The notes below the pieces were generated by a model. That model saw only the letters and a list, made by a program, of their open reading frames with translations. It did not search any database and was not told the origin of the DNA. A DNA stretch of 64,000 bases from Castor canadensis (Eukaryota > Chordata > Mammalia > Rodentia > Castoridae). Made by a program: the position numbers and the translations under genes. Below, one piece after another: positions 34,031 to 46,260 of the stretch. The DNA lies in the NCBI RefSeq assembly GCF_047511655.1, contig NC_133386.1, forward strand, positions 125,917,866 to 125,981,865, read 5' to 3'. The stretch's first letter is position 1. Each line of letters begins with the position of its first letter.

Positions 34031-37000
34031 GAGGAGATGCAGTACCAAACCACAGGTGAAGAAAAGACAAGGAATCAGAGAGTAACATTGATTCAACTGC
34101 ACACAATCAAACCCTTAAACAACAAAAATAACTAAATGACAGTAATCACCTCATACCTATCAATATTAACACTGAATGTTAACAGACTTAACTACCCCAT
34201 CAAAAGACACCACTTGGCAAACTGGATTTAAAAGGAAGATCCAACAATCTATTGTTTACAGGAGACCCAACTCATTGACAGAAACAAGTACTGGCTTAGG
34301 GTAAGAGGCTGGAAGAAGACTTACCAAGCCAATGGCCCCCCAAAACAGGCAGGAGTAGCCATACTTATCTCAGACAAAGTAGACTTCAAACTTACATCGA
34401 CCAAATGAGATAAAGAAGGACACTCCATACTAATAAAAGGAAAAATAAAACAAAAGGAAATAGCAATTATCAACCTATATGTGCCCAATGTCAGTGTACC
34501 CAATTTCATCAAATATACTCTGAAGGGCCTAAAAGCATATATGGACTCCAACACAGTGGTAGTGGGAGACATTAATAGTCCCCTATCATCAATAGATAGG
34601 TCATCCAAATGAAAAATCAATAAAGAATTTCTAGAACTAAATCACACCATAGATCAAATGGACCTAGCTGATGTCTACGGAATATTTCATCCAATTTCCA
34701 CACAATATACATTCTTCTCAGCAGCCTATGGAACTTTCTCCAAAATTGATCATATGTTGGGGTACAAAGCAAGCCTCAGCAAATACAAGAAAGTAGAAAT
34801 AATCCCATGCACTCTATCTAATCACAATGCATTAAAACTAGAACTCAACAACAAAAACAAAATCAGAAAATATGCAAACAATTGGAAGCTAAACAACACA
34901 TTGCTCAATGATCAATGGGTCATTGATGAAATAAAAGAGGAAATTAAAAGGTTCCTGGAAGTTAATGAAAATGAAAGATGACCTACCAGAACCTATGGGA
35001 CAAAGCAAAGGCAGTTGTAAGAGGAAAGTTTATAGCCATGAGTTCCTATATTAAAAGGACAGAAAGATCTCAAATCAATGACCTAATGTTACATCTCAAA
35101 ATCCTCGAAAAACAAGAACAAGCAAAACCCAAAACAAACAGAAGGAGAGAAATAATAAAAATAAGGGCCAAAATTAATGAAATAGAAACAAACAAACAAA
35201 AAACATACAAAGAATCAACGAAACAAAAAGCTGGTTTTTTGAAAAAATAAACAAGATTGAAAGACACTTGGCAAACCTGACTAAAATGAGGAGAGAAAAA
35301 ACCCAAGTCAATAAAATCAGAAATACAAAAGGGAAGATAACAATAAACACCATGGAAATCCAGGGAATAATCAGAGACTACTTTGAGAATCTATATTCCA
35401 ATAAATTTGAAAATCTTGAAGAAATGGACAAATTTATAGATAGTGATGACCATCAAAAATTGAACCAAGAGTATATTAATCACCTGAATAGATCTACAAC
35501 ACAAAATGAAATTGAAGCAGCAATAAAGAGTCTCCCTAAAAAGAAAAGTCCAGGACCTGATGGATTCTCAACTGAATTCTATCAGACCTTTAAAGAAGAA
35601 CTACTACCAACTTCCCTTAAACTTTTCCATGAAATAGAAAAAGAAGGAACCCTGCCTAACTCATTCTATAAAGCCAGAATTACACTTATACCAAAAGCAG
35701 CAAGACATCTCCAAAAAGGAGAAATATTGGCCAATCTCCTTAATGAACATTGATGCGAAAATCCTCAATAAAATAATGGCAAACTGAATCCAACAACATA
35801 TCAGAAAGATCATTCACCATGACTAAGTCAGCTTCATCCCAGTGAGGCATGGATGGGTCAACATATGCAAATCTATAAATGTAATATAGCACATTAATAG
35901 AAGCAAAGACAAAAACCACTTGATCATCTCAATAGATGCATAAAAAGCCTTTAATAAGATCCAACACCACTTCCTGATAAAAGCTCTAAGAAAATGAGGA
36001 ATAGAAGGAATGTACCTCAACATTGTAAAGGCTATATATGACAAACCTATAGCCAACATTATGCTTAATGTAGAAAAACTGAAACCATTTCCCCCTAAAA
36101 TCAGGAACATGACAAAGGTGCCCACTATCCACACTCCTAATCAACATAGTCCTGGAATTCCTAGCTAGTGCAATTAGTCAAGAAGAAGAAATAAAAGTTA
36201 TACAAATAGGTAAAGAAACTTTCAGAATATCATGATCCTATACATTAAAGACCCAAAAAACTCTACCCAAAACCTCCTAGACACGATAAACTCCTATAGC
36301 AAGGTGGCAGGATGCAAAATAAACTTACAAAAATCATTAGCTTTTCTATAAACGAACAACAAACAAATTGAGAAAGAATATATGGAAGCAATTTACTTAC
36401 CAATAGCCTCAAAAAAAAAAATCAAATACCTAGGAGTAAACTTAAAAAAGGATGTGAATGACCTCTACAAGGAAAATTACAAGCCCAGGTAGAAAGAGAT
36501 CGAGGAAGACTAGAGAAGGTGGAAAGATCTCCTGTGCTCATGGATTGGTAGAATCAACATAGTAAAATGACTATACTACCAAAAGCAATATACATGTTTA
36601 ATGCAATTCCCATCAAAATCCCAATGACGTTCATCACAGATATTGAAAAATCTATCCTAAATTTCATTTGGAAACACAAGAGATCACAAATAGCCAAGTC
36701 AGTACTCAGCAAAAAGATCAATGCTGGAGGTATCATAATACCTGACTTCAAACTATATTTCAAAGCAAAAACAATAAAAACAGCATGGTACTGGCACAAA
36801 AACAGACATGAAGACCAGTGGAACAGGACAGAGGACCCGGGTATGAATCCACACAACTACACCCACCTTATTTTTGACAAAGGCACTGAAAATATATGAT
36901 GGAGAAAAGACAGCCTTTTCAATAAATGTTGCTGGGAAAAGTGGTTATGTGCCTGCAAAAAACTGAAACTAGATCCATGTTTATCACCCTGTACCAGTAT

Positions 37001-37842
37001 CAACTCAAAATGGATCAAGGACCTTAATATCAGACCCAAAACTCTGAAATTAGTACAGGAAAGAGCAGGGAATACTCTGGAAGCCATAGGTATAGGCAAG
37101 GACTTCTCAATAGAACCTCATCAGCTCAGCAACTAAGAGAAAGAATGGACAAATGGGACTACATAAAACTAAAAAGCTTCTGCACAACAAAAGAAATGGT
37201 CTCTAAACTGAAGAGACCACCAACAGAGTGGGAGAAAATATTTGCTAGCTATACATCAGACAAAGGACTGATAACCAGAATATACAGGGAGATCAAAAAA
37301 CTAATTTCCCCAATATCTGTGAACCAATAAAGAAACTTGGGCACCAGAACTTTTTCAAAAGAAGAAATTCAAATGGCCAAAAAACACATGAAAAATGATC
37401 ACCATCTCTAGCCATAAAGGAAATGCAGATGAAAACCACACTAAGATTGCACTTTATCCCTGTAAGAATAGCCATCAACAAAAACACCACCACCAACAGG
37501 TGTTGGCTAGGATATGAGGATAATGGAACACTCGTACACTGCTGGTGGGAATGCAAACTAGTGCAACCACTCTGGAAAACAATATGGAGGCTTCTTTAAA
37601 AACTAAACATAGATCTGCCATATGATCCAGCAATCGCACTCCTAAGGATATACCCAAAAGAAAGTGACTCAGGTTACTCCAGAGGTACTTGCACACCCAT
37701 GTTTACTGAAGCACTATTCATAATAGCCAAGTTATGGAAACAGCCAAGATGCCCCACTACTGACGAATGGATTAAGAAAATGTGCTATTCAATATTAACT
37801 CAAAATAGATCAAGGATCTTAATATAAGACCACAAACTAAAG

Positions 37843-38736
37843 TTGATACAGGAAAGAGTAAGAAATACTCTGGAGTTAGTAGGTATAGGTAAGAACTTTC
37901 TCAACGGAACCCCAGCAGCACAGCAACTAAGAGATAGCATAGATAAATGGGACTTCATAAAACTAAAAAGCTTCTGTTCATCAAAAGAAATGGTCACTAA
38001 ACTGAAGAGAACACCCACAGAGTGGGAGAAAATATTTGCCAGCTACACATCAGACAAAGGACTGATAACCAGAATACATAGGGAACTTAATTCTCCCAAA
38101 ACTAATAAACCAATAAAGAAATGGGCAAGTGAACTAAACAGAACTTTCTCAAAAGAAGAAATTCAAATGGCTAAAAAACGCATGAAAAAATGCTCACCAT
38201 CTCTAGCAATAAAGGAAATGCAAATTAAAACCACACTAAGATTCCACCTCACCCCTGTTAGAATAGCCATCATTAGCAACACCACCACCAACAGGTGTTG
38301 GCGAGGATGCGGGGAAAAAGGAACCCTCTTACACTGTTGGTGGGAATGTAAACTAGTACAACCACTCTGGAAAAACATTTGGAGGCTACTTAAAAAGCTA
38401 AACATTGATCTACCATTTGATGCAGCAATACCACTCTTGGGGATACACCCAAAAGACTGTGACACAGGTTACTCCAGAGGCACCTGCACACCCATGTTTA
38501 TTGCAGCACTATTCACAATAGCCAAGTTAAGGAAACAGCCAAGATGCCCCACTACTGACAAATGGATCAAGAAAATGTGGTATCTATACACCATGGAATT
38601 TTATGCAGCCATGAAGAAGAACAAAATATTATCATTTGCTGGTAAATGGATGGAATTGGAGAACATCATTCTGAGTGAGGTTAGCCTGGCCCAAAAGACC
38701 AAAAATCATATGTTCTCCCTCATATGCGGACACTAG
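37843..38736 (+). pseudogene. Open ORF2 C-terminal fragment of the younger L1 (297 codons)
   Basis: The frame is open for 297 residues to the natural ORF2 stop. It contains the C-terminal cysteine/histidine segment ([19 protein letters not shown]), then [30 protein letters not shown] and IKKMWYLYTMEFYAAMKKNK, all typical of mammalian L1 ORF2p. Endonuclease and reverse transcriptase are absent through 5' truncation, so it has no activity. The first methionine is a chance start. Confidence 0.9.
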
Positions 38737-39069
38737 ATCAAGGGCAAACACAACAATGGGATTGGACTTTGAGCACATGATAAAAGTGACAGCACACAAA
38801 TTAGCTAGCATTTGTTGCCCTTAATGCAGAGAAACTAAAGCAGATACCTTAAAAGCAACTGAGGCCAATAGGAAAAGGGGACCAGGAACTAGAGAAAAGG
38901 TTAGATCAAAAAGAATTAACCTAGAAGGTAACACACACACAATGGAAATTAATGTGACTCAACTCCCTATATAGCTATGCTTATCTCAACTAGCAAAAAC
39001 CCTTGTTCCTTCCTATTATTGCTTATACTCTCTCTTCAACAAAATTAGAGATAAGGGCAAAATAGTTTC

Positions 39070-39160
39070 TGCCGGGTATTGAGTGGGTGGCAGGGAGAGG
39101 AAGGGGGCAGAGTGGGTCATAAGGGAGGGGATGGGGGCAGGGGGGAGAAATTACCCAAGC
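39070..39160 (+). other. G-rich tract in L1 3' UTR, possible G-quadruplex
   Basis: Runs of three to six G recur with short spacers (GGGTGGCAGGGAG, GAAGGGGGCAG, GGGTCATAAGGGAGGGG, GGGGGCAGGGGGG). L1 3' UTRs often carry such tracts. The same type appears in antisense at 59955-60030. Confidence 0.7.
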
Positions 39161-39892
39161 ATTGTATGCACATATGAATAATAATAAAACAATAAAAATT
39201 TAAAAAAATTCAAACCAAAAAAAAAAAAAAGAAAGAAAATGTGGTATTTATACACAATGGAATTTTACTTGGCTATGAAGAAGAACGAAATGTTATCATT
39301 CACAAGTAAATGTATGAAACAGGAGAACATCATCCTGAGCGAGGTTAGCCAGGCCCAGAAGACCAAAAATCATATGTTCTCCCTCATATGTGGACTTTAG
39401 ATCTAGGGCAAATGCAGCATTGTTGTTGGACTTGGGTCACAAGACAAGGGGAAAGCACACAGGGGTGGTATGGGGATAAATAAGACACCCAAAACTGAAA
39501 GTGTTTGATGTGTCTACTGCAGAGGAGCTAATACAGTAACCTTAAAGACACAGAGGTCAATTTTGGAAGGTGACCAGGAAGTAGTGAAGTGGTCAGGTAG
39601 AGATAAATCAATTCCAGTTGTAATGCACATGTGCATGGATGCAATGCTAGGAATCTCTCTGTGTATACCTATCCTTATCTCAACTAGCAAAAATGCTTTG
39701 TCTTTCTTATTATTGCTTATGTCCTCTCTTCAACAAAATTGGAGAAGAGGGCAGAAAAGGTTCTGTCTGGAAGCGAGGAGGGTAGCGGGGGAGAGGGCGG
39801 GCACGGGGAACAGGGGCAAGAAATGGCCTAAACAATGTATGTACCTATGAATAAATGAATAAAGAAAAAAGTTAATGTGGAAATTTAAAAAA

Positions 39893-40625
39893 ATAGCTTA
39901 GCAATTAATGCAATAGTATGGTATTACTCAACCCCTCTTATTATAGTTGGGAACATACACACAACTTGTAAGAGGAATTAAAACTCCAGCTTGGTACACT
40001 GCCTTTTAATAACTATTTTAGAAGGCTTATATACTTGCCAAAAATTTCAAGTATAAGTGTACATGTATGAGGTCAAAAAAGTAAAATTCAGTCACTATAA
40101 TCGGTAGATGACAAAGACATAGAAAACACACATAATGACACAGAAAATAATCCACATTTATTCAGAGTACACTATTAAACAAATCATTCCTTGTCATTAT
40201 TTCTAGTAGGTTAGCCAGCTAGATTCTTAAGTAGTTTTTAACAAATCTTTAACACAAATACCCTATTTTCATTCATTCCTTAACAGATTAATGTATTAAA
40301 GCTACATTGATTTAGTCAATTTTAACCATAAATTAGTTATAATTTTCCTAGAGGATGACAAGATGGCATCACCTATGAGTTTCCAATCCCTGGGGAGTGG
40401 CAAGACAGTGCTGGATATGTGGTGGCTTCTTCATGGTGGCAGCATTCCCTGTGACCACATGGTCTTTCCAAGAAAGCTTTTCAAATGGAACATGAAGACA
40501 TGTTACATGCAACATACAGGTTCAAAATAGCGATCTGTTTTAGGAATAGAAGACATGTCCCCATGAGAAACAGGTGTTACTACCCATTTGAATTCCTAAT
40601 AAAGTGACCAGAAAATTGAAGCAAA
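39893..40625. other. Intergenic, no gene seen
   Basis: No recognisable gene or repeat apart from the A-rich end of the L1 before it. Confidence 0.5.
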
Positions 40626-40627
40626 CT

Positions 40628-40702
40628 AAGGTAGAATTTGAACTCATGGCCTCACACTTGCTAGGCAGGCATTCTACCACGTGAGCCATTCTGCAAGTCC
40701 TT
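40628..40702 (-). mobile_element. ID/tRNA-like SINE fragment
   Basis: Antisense head wording: GTAGAATTTGAACTCATGGC, CTCACACTTGCTAGGCAGGC, ATTCTACCACGTGAGCC. No B1-like module follows and no clear duplication was found. Confidence 0.65.
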
Positions 40703-42834
40703 GTTTGCTTCCCTAAAGAAAGGAGAATTAGAAACTATCTTTAGAGTATGGCAGATAATCCCATTAATCCCAGTCACTTACTGGTGTACCTGGGGCATGT
40801 GTCCTGTGTCTCTGGGGTGGGAGGAGGAAGCAGGAAAGCACTTCCATGACCCCTGCAGGACATGGGGACAAGGAGAGTGTGGGCAAGATTTGGGACCAGG
40901 TTCTCAGGGCAAACAGGGACATAGAGGGTAGATAGAAAAGGGAGCGGGACAGAGGAGGAAGAAGATGAAGGCTGCAAATGCATGGCAGTCACAAGAAAGA
41001 GCAGTTTGACTCAAGCCCTGGGGCCATGGCCTCCAGAGCTGGTGCTTTTAGCTACTCTGGGTGCTTACAGCAGCCACAGAGTTGGGCCATGTGAGTGGTG
41101 GGTCTTGAGGTGCGCTCAGCACTGGCATCACTTTTTGTCTGTGCTACTCCCTTTGGCCTGCTAGGCTGCCTGGCTCCCAACAGTGCAGGTGAGCTCCCAG
41201 ACCCACCATGGCATGGGTATGTGGGCACTGCTGCAACCTCTGCTACCACTGCTGGTAAGGTCAGAGACTTGGGGGGGTGAGGGGTGGGAAAGGTGTATTC
41301 CCAGTCCCTATGATAGGTAGCAGGTAGGTGTAAGTGTTAGCCATGAGAGTAAGAAAGGAAGAAATTATTTTAAATTAACTTTCCAACTCAAATCTCTTTC
41401 TAAAACCAGGTAGCTAGAGTCCGAAGGCTATCACAGGATGTTCTAAAGTTAGCCACTACCCTAAAGCTTAATTCACTCTACCCAAAAGCAATCCACACCC
41501 TAAACATCAACTATGTCTGGAGTAAGGAGGTTTTCACAAGTGAACTGAACAAAACAAAGTGCCAAACCTAGGAGGTAGATAGAACAAAGGTTAAGAATTT
41601 CAAATAGAAATTCTCTATCAATTAGAGCAGGAACTAGTAGCTTACTCAGTGTCTCTCTTAACAAGACAATGACCCAAACTCAGAAATTCCCAGGGACCAA
41701 AGGACCCAAAGCTAAGAGTTTCTTAATAAATATCTTGCCTTAAAACCTGACCCCAATGCTCACTCTAGAGACAACCTGCCTTTAGTCTGTTGAAAACATA
41801 TTTTTTGTCTAATAAACTACTGTTAATTTTGCTGAATTTTCTCCTGCTGGATGCAAGAACCAAGGTAAATTTTTAGGTTCATTTTTCTTGTAGTACTTTG
41901 AAAGGTAGTTTAAAGCCTGGAGCAGGTTGGGTGGGGTGTGCCCCTTACTTGACTTCCAGGACCCAGCCAGAGGCCCATAGCATAGGACAGGTTAGGAGGT
42001 AGGGGGTAGGCATCATGGCTAGCATGCCTCCTGGTCAATGGGGCTGCCTGGGCCCAAGGTCAGAGAGGGAGGAGAGAGAAGGGAGGAGGGGGAGGGGGAA
42101 AAGAAGGGAAAAGTGCATTATGGTTTTAAGGCAACCTGCTCCAGAGGGAAACTAGGATGTGTGAACCTCTGTGTGGGTGTTCTTCACGTATTCCAATCCA
42201 TGGGGGGGATTGTGCATTGGGAGTACAGACACCATTGTGTCCTGTGGGGCACCTGCCCCCACAATGTAAGTTGTGGGCCTCAGAGGGAGTCCCATATGTT
42301 GGGTGGACACCACACACAAATGCTGGAGGGTCCAGCATCTCCCAGCTGCATTACCCAAGGGCAGAGCTCAGCCCATTTCTTTGGCTATGGTTTTGGAGAA
42401 ATAGGAAAGAGAAAAAAAAAAGAGAGTAGAAATAGAATCTGGGGCTCACCATTTCTCCTGGCAAGCTTTAACCACAAATATTGGTGGCATGTGGAGTTTG
42501 TGATCAGAAGATTTCCAAATTCTTTGTGTCCCACTGGAAAAAAAACCATGGCAGGACATGTAGGTGTAAAAGGAGTTTATTAAAAGTTAGGGAAGGGAAA
42601 TACAAAAGGGAGCATAGTGGGACCCAGGTGGAATCTGGAGGCAGAGAGTGCTTTTGAAACTTATGCTAATCTATGGGAAGGGAGGAACTAGGTAATTTCT
42701 ATCTAATAGTCAATGAGTGGGGAGAGGCATGGGTAGTTCTTGGGCCAGATGAGGACAGTCCCCAAGCTAGGGCATAGTCAATCTGAAATATAATATGAGT
42801 CTTGAATTTACTCTAATTTTAGCCTGCTTCAATT
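40703..42834. other. GC-richer region, partly LTR-like, not identified
   Basis: Base composition is higher in G and C than the surroundings at about 40780-41290 and 41920-42370. About 41800-41870 has a sense AATAAA (CTAATAAACTACTGTTAATT) followed by GAATTTTCTCCTGCTGG, reminiscent of an LTR R/U5 end. About 42530-42620 has an antisense TTTATTAAAAG in a similar setting. These hint at one or two old endogenous-retrovirus LTRs, but no paired LTRs, TG/CA edges or viral genes were recognised. The open frame at 42038-42583 (181 codons) shows no known domain. Confidence 0.35.
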
Positions 42835-44670
42835 TGAGTTCTATTTAGAAAGCTATTGCTTATGTCTATCAGTTCTAGTGTAATTCCTATTCTTTAATGC
42901 ACTAGTTCAAAATTTCAAGTCTTATATTAATGTCCTTAATTCACTTTGAGTTGTTATTCATACCAGATAAGAGACATGGTTCTCGTTTCACTTTTCTGTA
43001 TGCAGATATACAGTTTTCCCAGAAAAAACTGTTGAAGAGGCTGTCTTCTACATTGTAGGTTTTGGACAACTTTATCAAAAATCAGGTGGGCTTCACTGTA
43101 TGATTTAATATCTGGATCTTCTATACTTTTCCCTTGTTGTTATATCTGTTGTTTTGTGCCAGTACCATGCTGTTTGTTTTTATTGCTATGGGTCTGTACT
43201 ATAGTTTGAAGTCAGGAATTGTGATACCTTCAGCATTGATCTCTTTTACTCAGAATTACCTTGGCTATTCAGGGTCTTTTGTGCTTCCATATGAACTTTA
43301 AGGTTGATTATTCAATCTCTGTGGTGAATGTCATTGGAATTTTGATGGGGATTGCATTGAACACTTAGATTGCTTTGTTAATATAGCCATTTTCACCATA
43401 TTGATTCTGCCAATCCATGAACATTGAAGATCTTTCCATCTTCTATAAACTTCCCTTCAAAAAAACAAAAATAGTACTGTCATATGATCCAAAATGCCAC
43501 TCTTAGGAATATGCTTGAAGGAAGGTAAGTCAGGTTACAATAAAGACACATGCACTACCATCTCTATTGCAGCATATATTTATGCACAATAACTAAGCTA
43601 TAGAAGCAGCCATGATGCTCCACAACTGATGAATAGATTAAGGAAATGTGGTATTTATATACAATGAAATTTTATTTGGCCATAAAGAAGAATGATAAAT
43701 GGATAGAACTGGAGAACAAAATCTTAAGTGAGGTTAGCCAGGTTCAGAAAGTCAAAGATCACATGTTTACTCTCATAGGTGGAATATAGGCCCAATACAA
43801 ACACAAGCAACTTTATATGTACATAGAAATATATACAGAACATATATCCAAAGTGGGAATGGTAGAAGACACTAAGGGAGGGGAAAAGAAGAAAAGATAG
43901 TGAATAATAATGAAATGCATCATATCTGTATAGGAACAAGACAAAAGAAAACACACTGAAAACTGTTAAACAACACAGGATAGGGGTTAAGGGGGAGAGT
44001 GTGCAGTGAAGGGGATTCCACTGACTTAAGCACAGTGCATACATAGGAATAATACCAAGGCAAAAATCCCACTGACCAATGAACACACATCTAAACAACA
44101 AAGGGAAAGAATGAAAACCAGGTCATGCTAAGGTGAGGGCATTAATGGGAAGGGAAGGGTAAAATAAAGACGTAAAGGAGATGAATATGGGTGATGTACT
44201 TTCTATACAGAATAAATATAGAACTTTTAAACATGTTGAAATCACTGTAAGAGGAGGAGTAAGGTTAAAAGCAGAAAATTGAAAGGGTGAACCAGTTGAG
44301 TGTATGATTCATATATACATGGAATGCCATAAAGAAACCATCTGTACAGCTGTCTTAAACAAATAAAAATGTCTTCTTTTAAAAAATGAAGGACAGGAAG
44401 GTAAAGCAGGTCTTGTCTGGGGAACTGGTACCAGTGGGAAAGGGGAGACTATAAGGAAAGGGTATAAAGGTGAATATGGAGGAAATACTATGTATTCATG
44501 TATGAAAATGGAAAAATGAGACCTGTTGAAAATATTCTAAGAATGGGAGGAGGGAGGGAGGATAAAGGACAATGATGGAGGAGGTAAATTTAACTAAGAT
44601 ATATTGCAAGCACTTTTGTAAATGTCACAACATACAGCCAGTACAATAATAAGATAATAAAAAAACATAC
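42835..44670 (+). mobile_element. L1 with 5' inversion (twin-primed insertion)
   Basis: From about 42835 to 43455 the text is antisense ORF2 (CAGTACCATGCTGTTTG, TTTGAAGTCAGGAATTGTGA, AATTTTGATGGGGATTGCAT, ATTCTGCCAATCCATGAACA). From about 43456 it switches to sense late ORF2 (ACTGTCATATGATCCAAAAT, GAGGTTAGCCAGGTTCAGAA) and a sense 3' UTR to about 44670. The inverted part comes from upstream of the sense part in ORF2. This is the signature of twin priming during target-primed reverse transcription. Confidence 0.85.
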
Positions 44671-44679
44671 AAAAAATGA

Positions 44680-45160
44680 AGGAAGGCAAAAATCATGAGA
44701 AAAAGCAAAATAAGAAAATTAGAGAAATCTGAAACTTTGAAGCCAGAGAAAGTGCAAACATTAAAAGAAAATAAAGCCCATTCCTACTCAGTTTAAAAGG
44801 TGTTTTCAAGCTAGAGATCCATGTATCTCAGATTGTATTACCTGATGCATTCATTCTTTCTTTTACCAAATTTTACAAGGCATGTGAAGAAGCACAAACA
44901 CATACACACACCAACAAACACACACAAAACCAGTTACACTTTCCAGAGAATATAACTGCATAAAAAAGTGTTTGCAACATATTATTCATAATTCTTGAAT
45001 ACAATCGGAAATCACAACATATTAAAAAACAGTGAAACATCATGAATTTTGAATAGGAAGAAACAAAGTAAAGTAAACAGTCAGCAACCAAAACAATGCG
45101 ACCAGCAGGTAATTATCCTGAGATAACACAGATACTCTGATTAGCAGACCACTGTTTTAA
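44680..45160. other. Intergenic; short CA-rich tract
   Basis: No gene recognised. A CA-rich stretch lies at about 44896-44930. Confidence 0.5.
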
Positions 45161-45164
45161 ACCC

Positions 45165-45600
45165 ACTATTGTGAGTTGAATTGCAGCACCCTCAAAAGTG
45201 TATGTCAAATTCCTGGACCTGAGAACTTCAGAATGTTGCATTATTTGGAAATAGGGTCCCTATAGAGGTAATCAAGTTAAATTATATTATCCATTTGGAT
45301 CCTAATCCAATAAGCTTGTCCTTACAAAAAGAGACATTTGAATGCAGAGACATGCACACAGGGAGAACAAGGACATATAAACATGAAGTCAGAGATTGGA
45401 TGTCAAAGACTGCCTGGAAACTACCAGAAACTGAGAGGGGCATGGAACAGAGTCTCCTTCATAGACCACAGGAGATATCAATTCTGATGACAACTTGATC
45501 TCAGATTTCTAGCATCCAAAATTGTGAGAAAATAAATTTTATTATTTAAGTTACTCATTTTGTGTTACTAGTTTTGAAAACCCTAGAAAAGTAATACATT
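45165..45600 (+). mobile_element. MaLR (MLT1-like) LTR
   Basis: The LTR order is clear: GTGAGTTGAATTGCAGCACC, TTATTTGGAAATAGGGTCCC, GAGGTAATCAAGTTAAATTA, GGATCCTAATCCAATAAGC, CTTGTCCTTACAAAAAGAG, ATCTCAGATTTCTAGCATCC, AAAATTGTGAGAAAATAAAT and AAGTTACTCATTTTGTGTTA. It is an old, degraded solo LTR in the sense direction. No internal genes are present. Confidence 0.75.
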
Positions 45601-45937
45601 AACTATAATTATGCTAAAATATGTTAAAGAAAATGAACTCACAATGAATAAAAAGAGGAAATCTCAGCTGAGAAAAAAAGCTATCAAATGTGGATCAAGT
45701 TTAACAACTGAAAAATAGAATGGATATAGTAAAAAAATAGTCAATAGATAAGATTAGGAGAAGAATGAAAGGGATAAGAGTTCAATGGATTCGAGTATAT
45801 AATAATAATACTAAGAGCATCTAATATGAGGAACAGAGTGACTAAAATTAAAAGAGTAATGAACAAAGCATTGAGCATTTATAGAACATATCAAACTTCC
45901 AACAAAGCAAATAGGAGCACTAGAAAGAGAGGACAGT

Positions 45938-45969
<32 letters not shown>

Positions 45970-46260
45970 ATTTGAAGAAACAACAACTGATAATTTCTTA
46001 TATTTGATGAAAGGCATAGATTTGTAAATTCAAGAAGTTCAGTGAACCTGTCATAATAAATGCAAACAAACAAAAACATAAAATGATAAAATTCATTTCC
46101 AGTCATCTCATGTATAAACTGATGATAAAGAGAACTATTTGAAATCAATCAGAGAAAAATCACATACAGAGGACCAATAATTCAAATGACAGCTCACTTC
46201 TTATCAGAAATAACAAATGCTGTAAAATCGTGGAAACTTTCTCTTCTTTTTCTTTCTTAT
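45601..46260. other. Intergenic; (GA)n microsatellite
   Basis: A nearly pure GA tract lies at about 45938-45969. No gene recognised. Confidence 0.6.

Larger units (their letters stand above)
37785..39232 (+). mobile_element. Younger 5'-truncated L1 nested in the older L1, 11-bp duplication
   Basis: AAGAAAATGTG occurs at 37774-37784 and again at 39233-39243, exactly where the older ORF2 is cut and resumes. The insert starts within late ORF2, holds the open C-terminal part of ORF2, a G-rich 3' UTR (39070-39160), ATAATAATAAAACAATAAAA and a poly(A) tail to about 39230. The insert repeats the host sequence of about 37000-37770 with fewer mutations. Confidence 0.92.
34150..39400 (+). pseudogene. 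L1 ORF2 (endonuclease-reverse transcriptase) pseudogene, interrupted
   Basis: Endonuclease wording comes first: YLSILTLNVNRLNYPIKRH, TICYLQETQLIDR, QAGVAILISDKVDF, IDHMLG and SNHNALKLEL. The reverse-transcriptase fingers follow ([20 protein letters not shown], about 35540-35600), then palm wording with a stop (IISIDA*KAFNKIQH, about 35925). At about 36210-36250 the expected F/YADD catalytic box is missing; the text reads [12 protein letters not shown]. Thumb and C-terminal segments follow to 37773. The younger L1 then interrupts, and the last 52 codons resume at 39244 and stop at 39398-39400. Many stops and shifts: non-functional. Confidence 0.9.
32640..39892 (+). mobile_element. Decayed L1 with end of 5' UTR, ORF1, ORF2 and 3' UTR
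   Basis: The end of the 5' UTR (about 32640-32892) aligns with the L1 at the left window edge. ORF1 (about 32893-34030), ORF2 (about 34150-39400, interrupted) and a 3' UTR with A-rich tail (to about 39892) follow. A younger L1 sits inside at 37785-39232. The copy lacks most of its 5' UTR and carries many stops and frameshifts, so it cannot move. Confidence 0.9.

Noticed and set aside
42038-42583. 181-codon open frame, possible novel gene
   Set aside because: No known motif, no splice context, low-complexity G/A-rich start, and overlapping open frames on both strands. Composition effect is the simpler reading.
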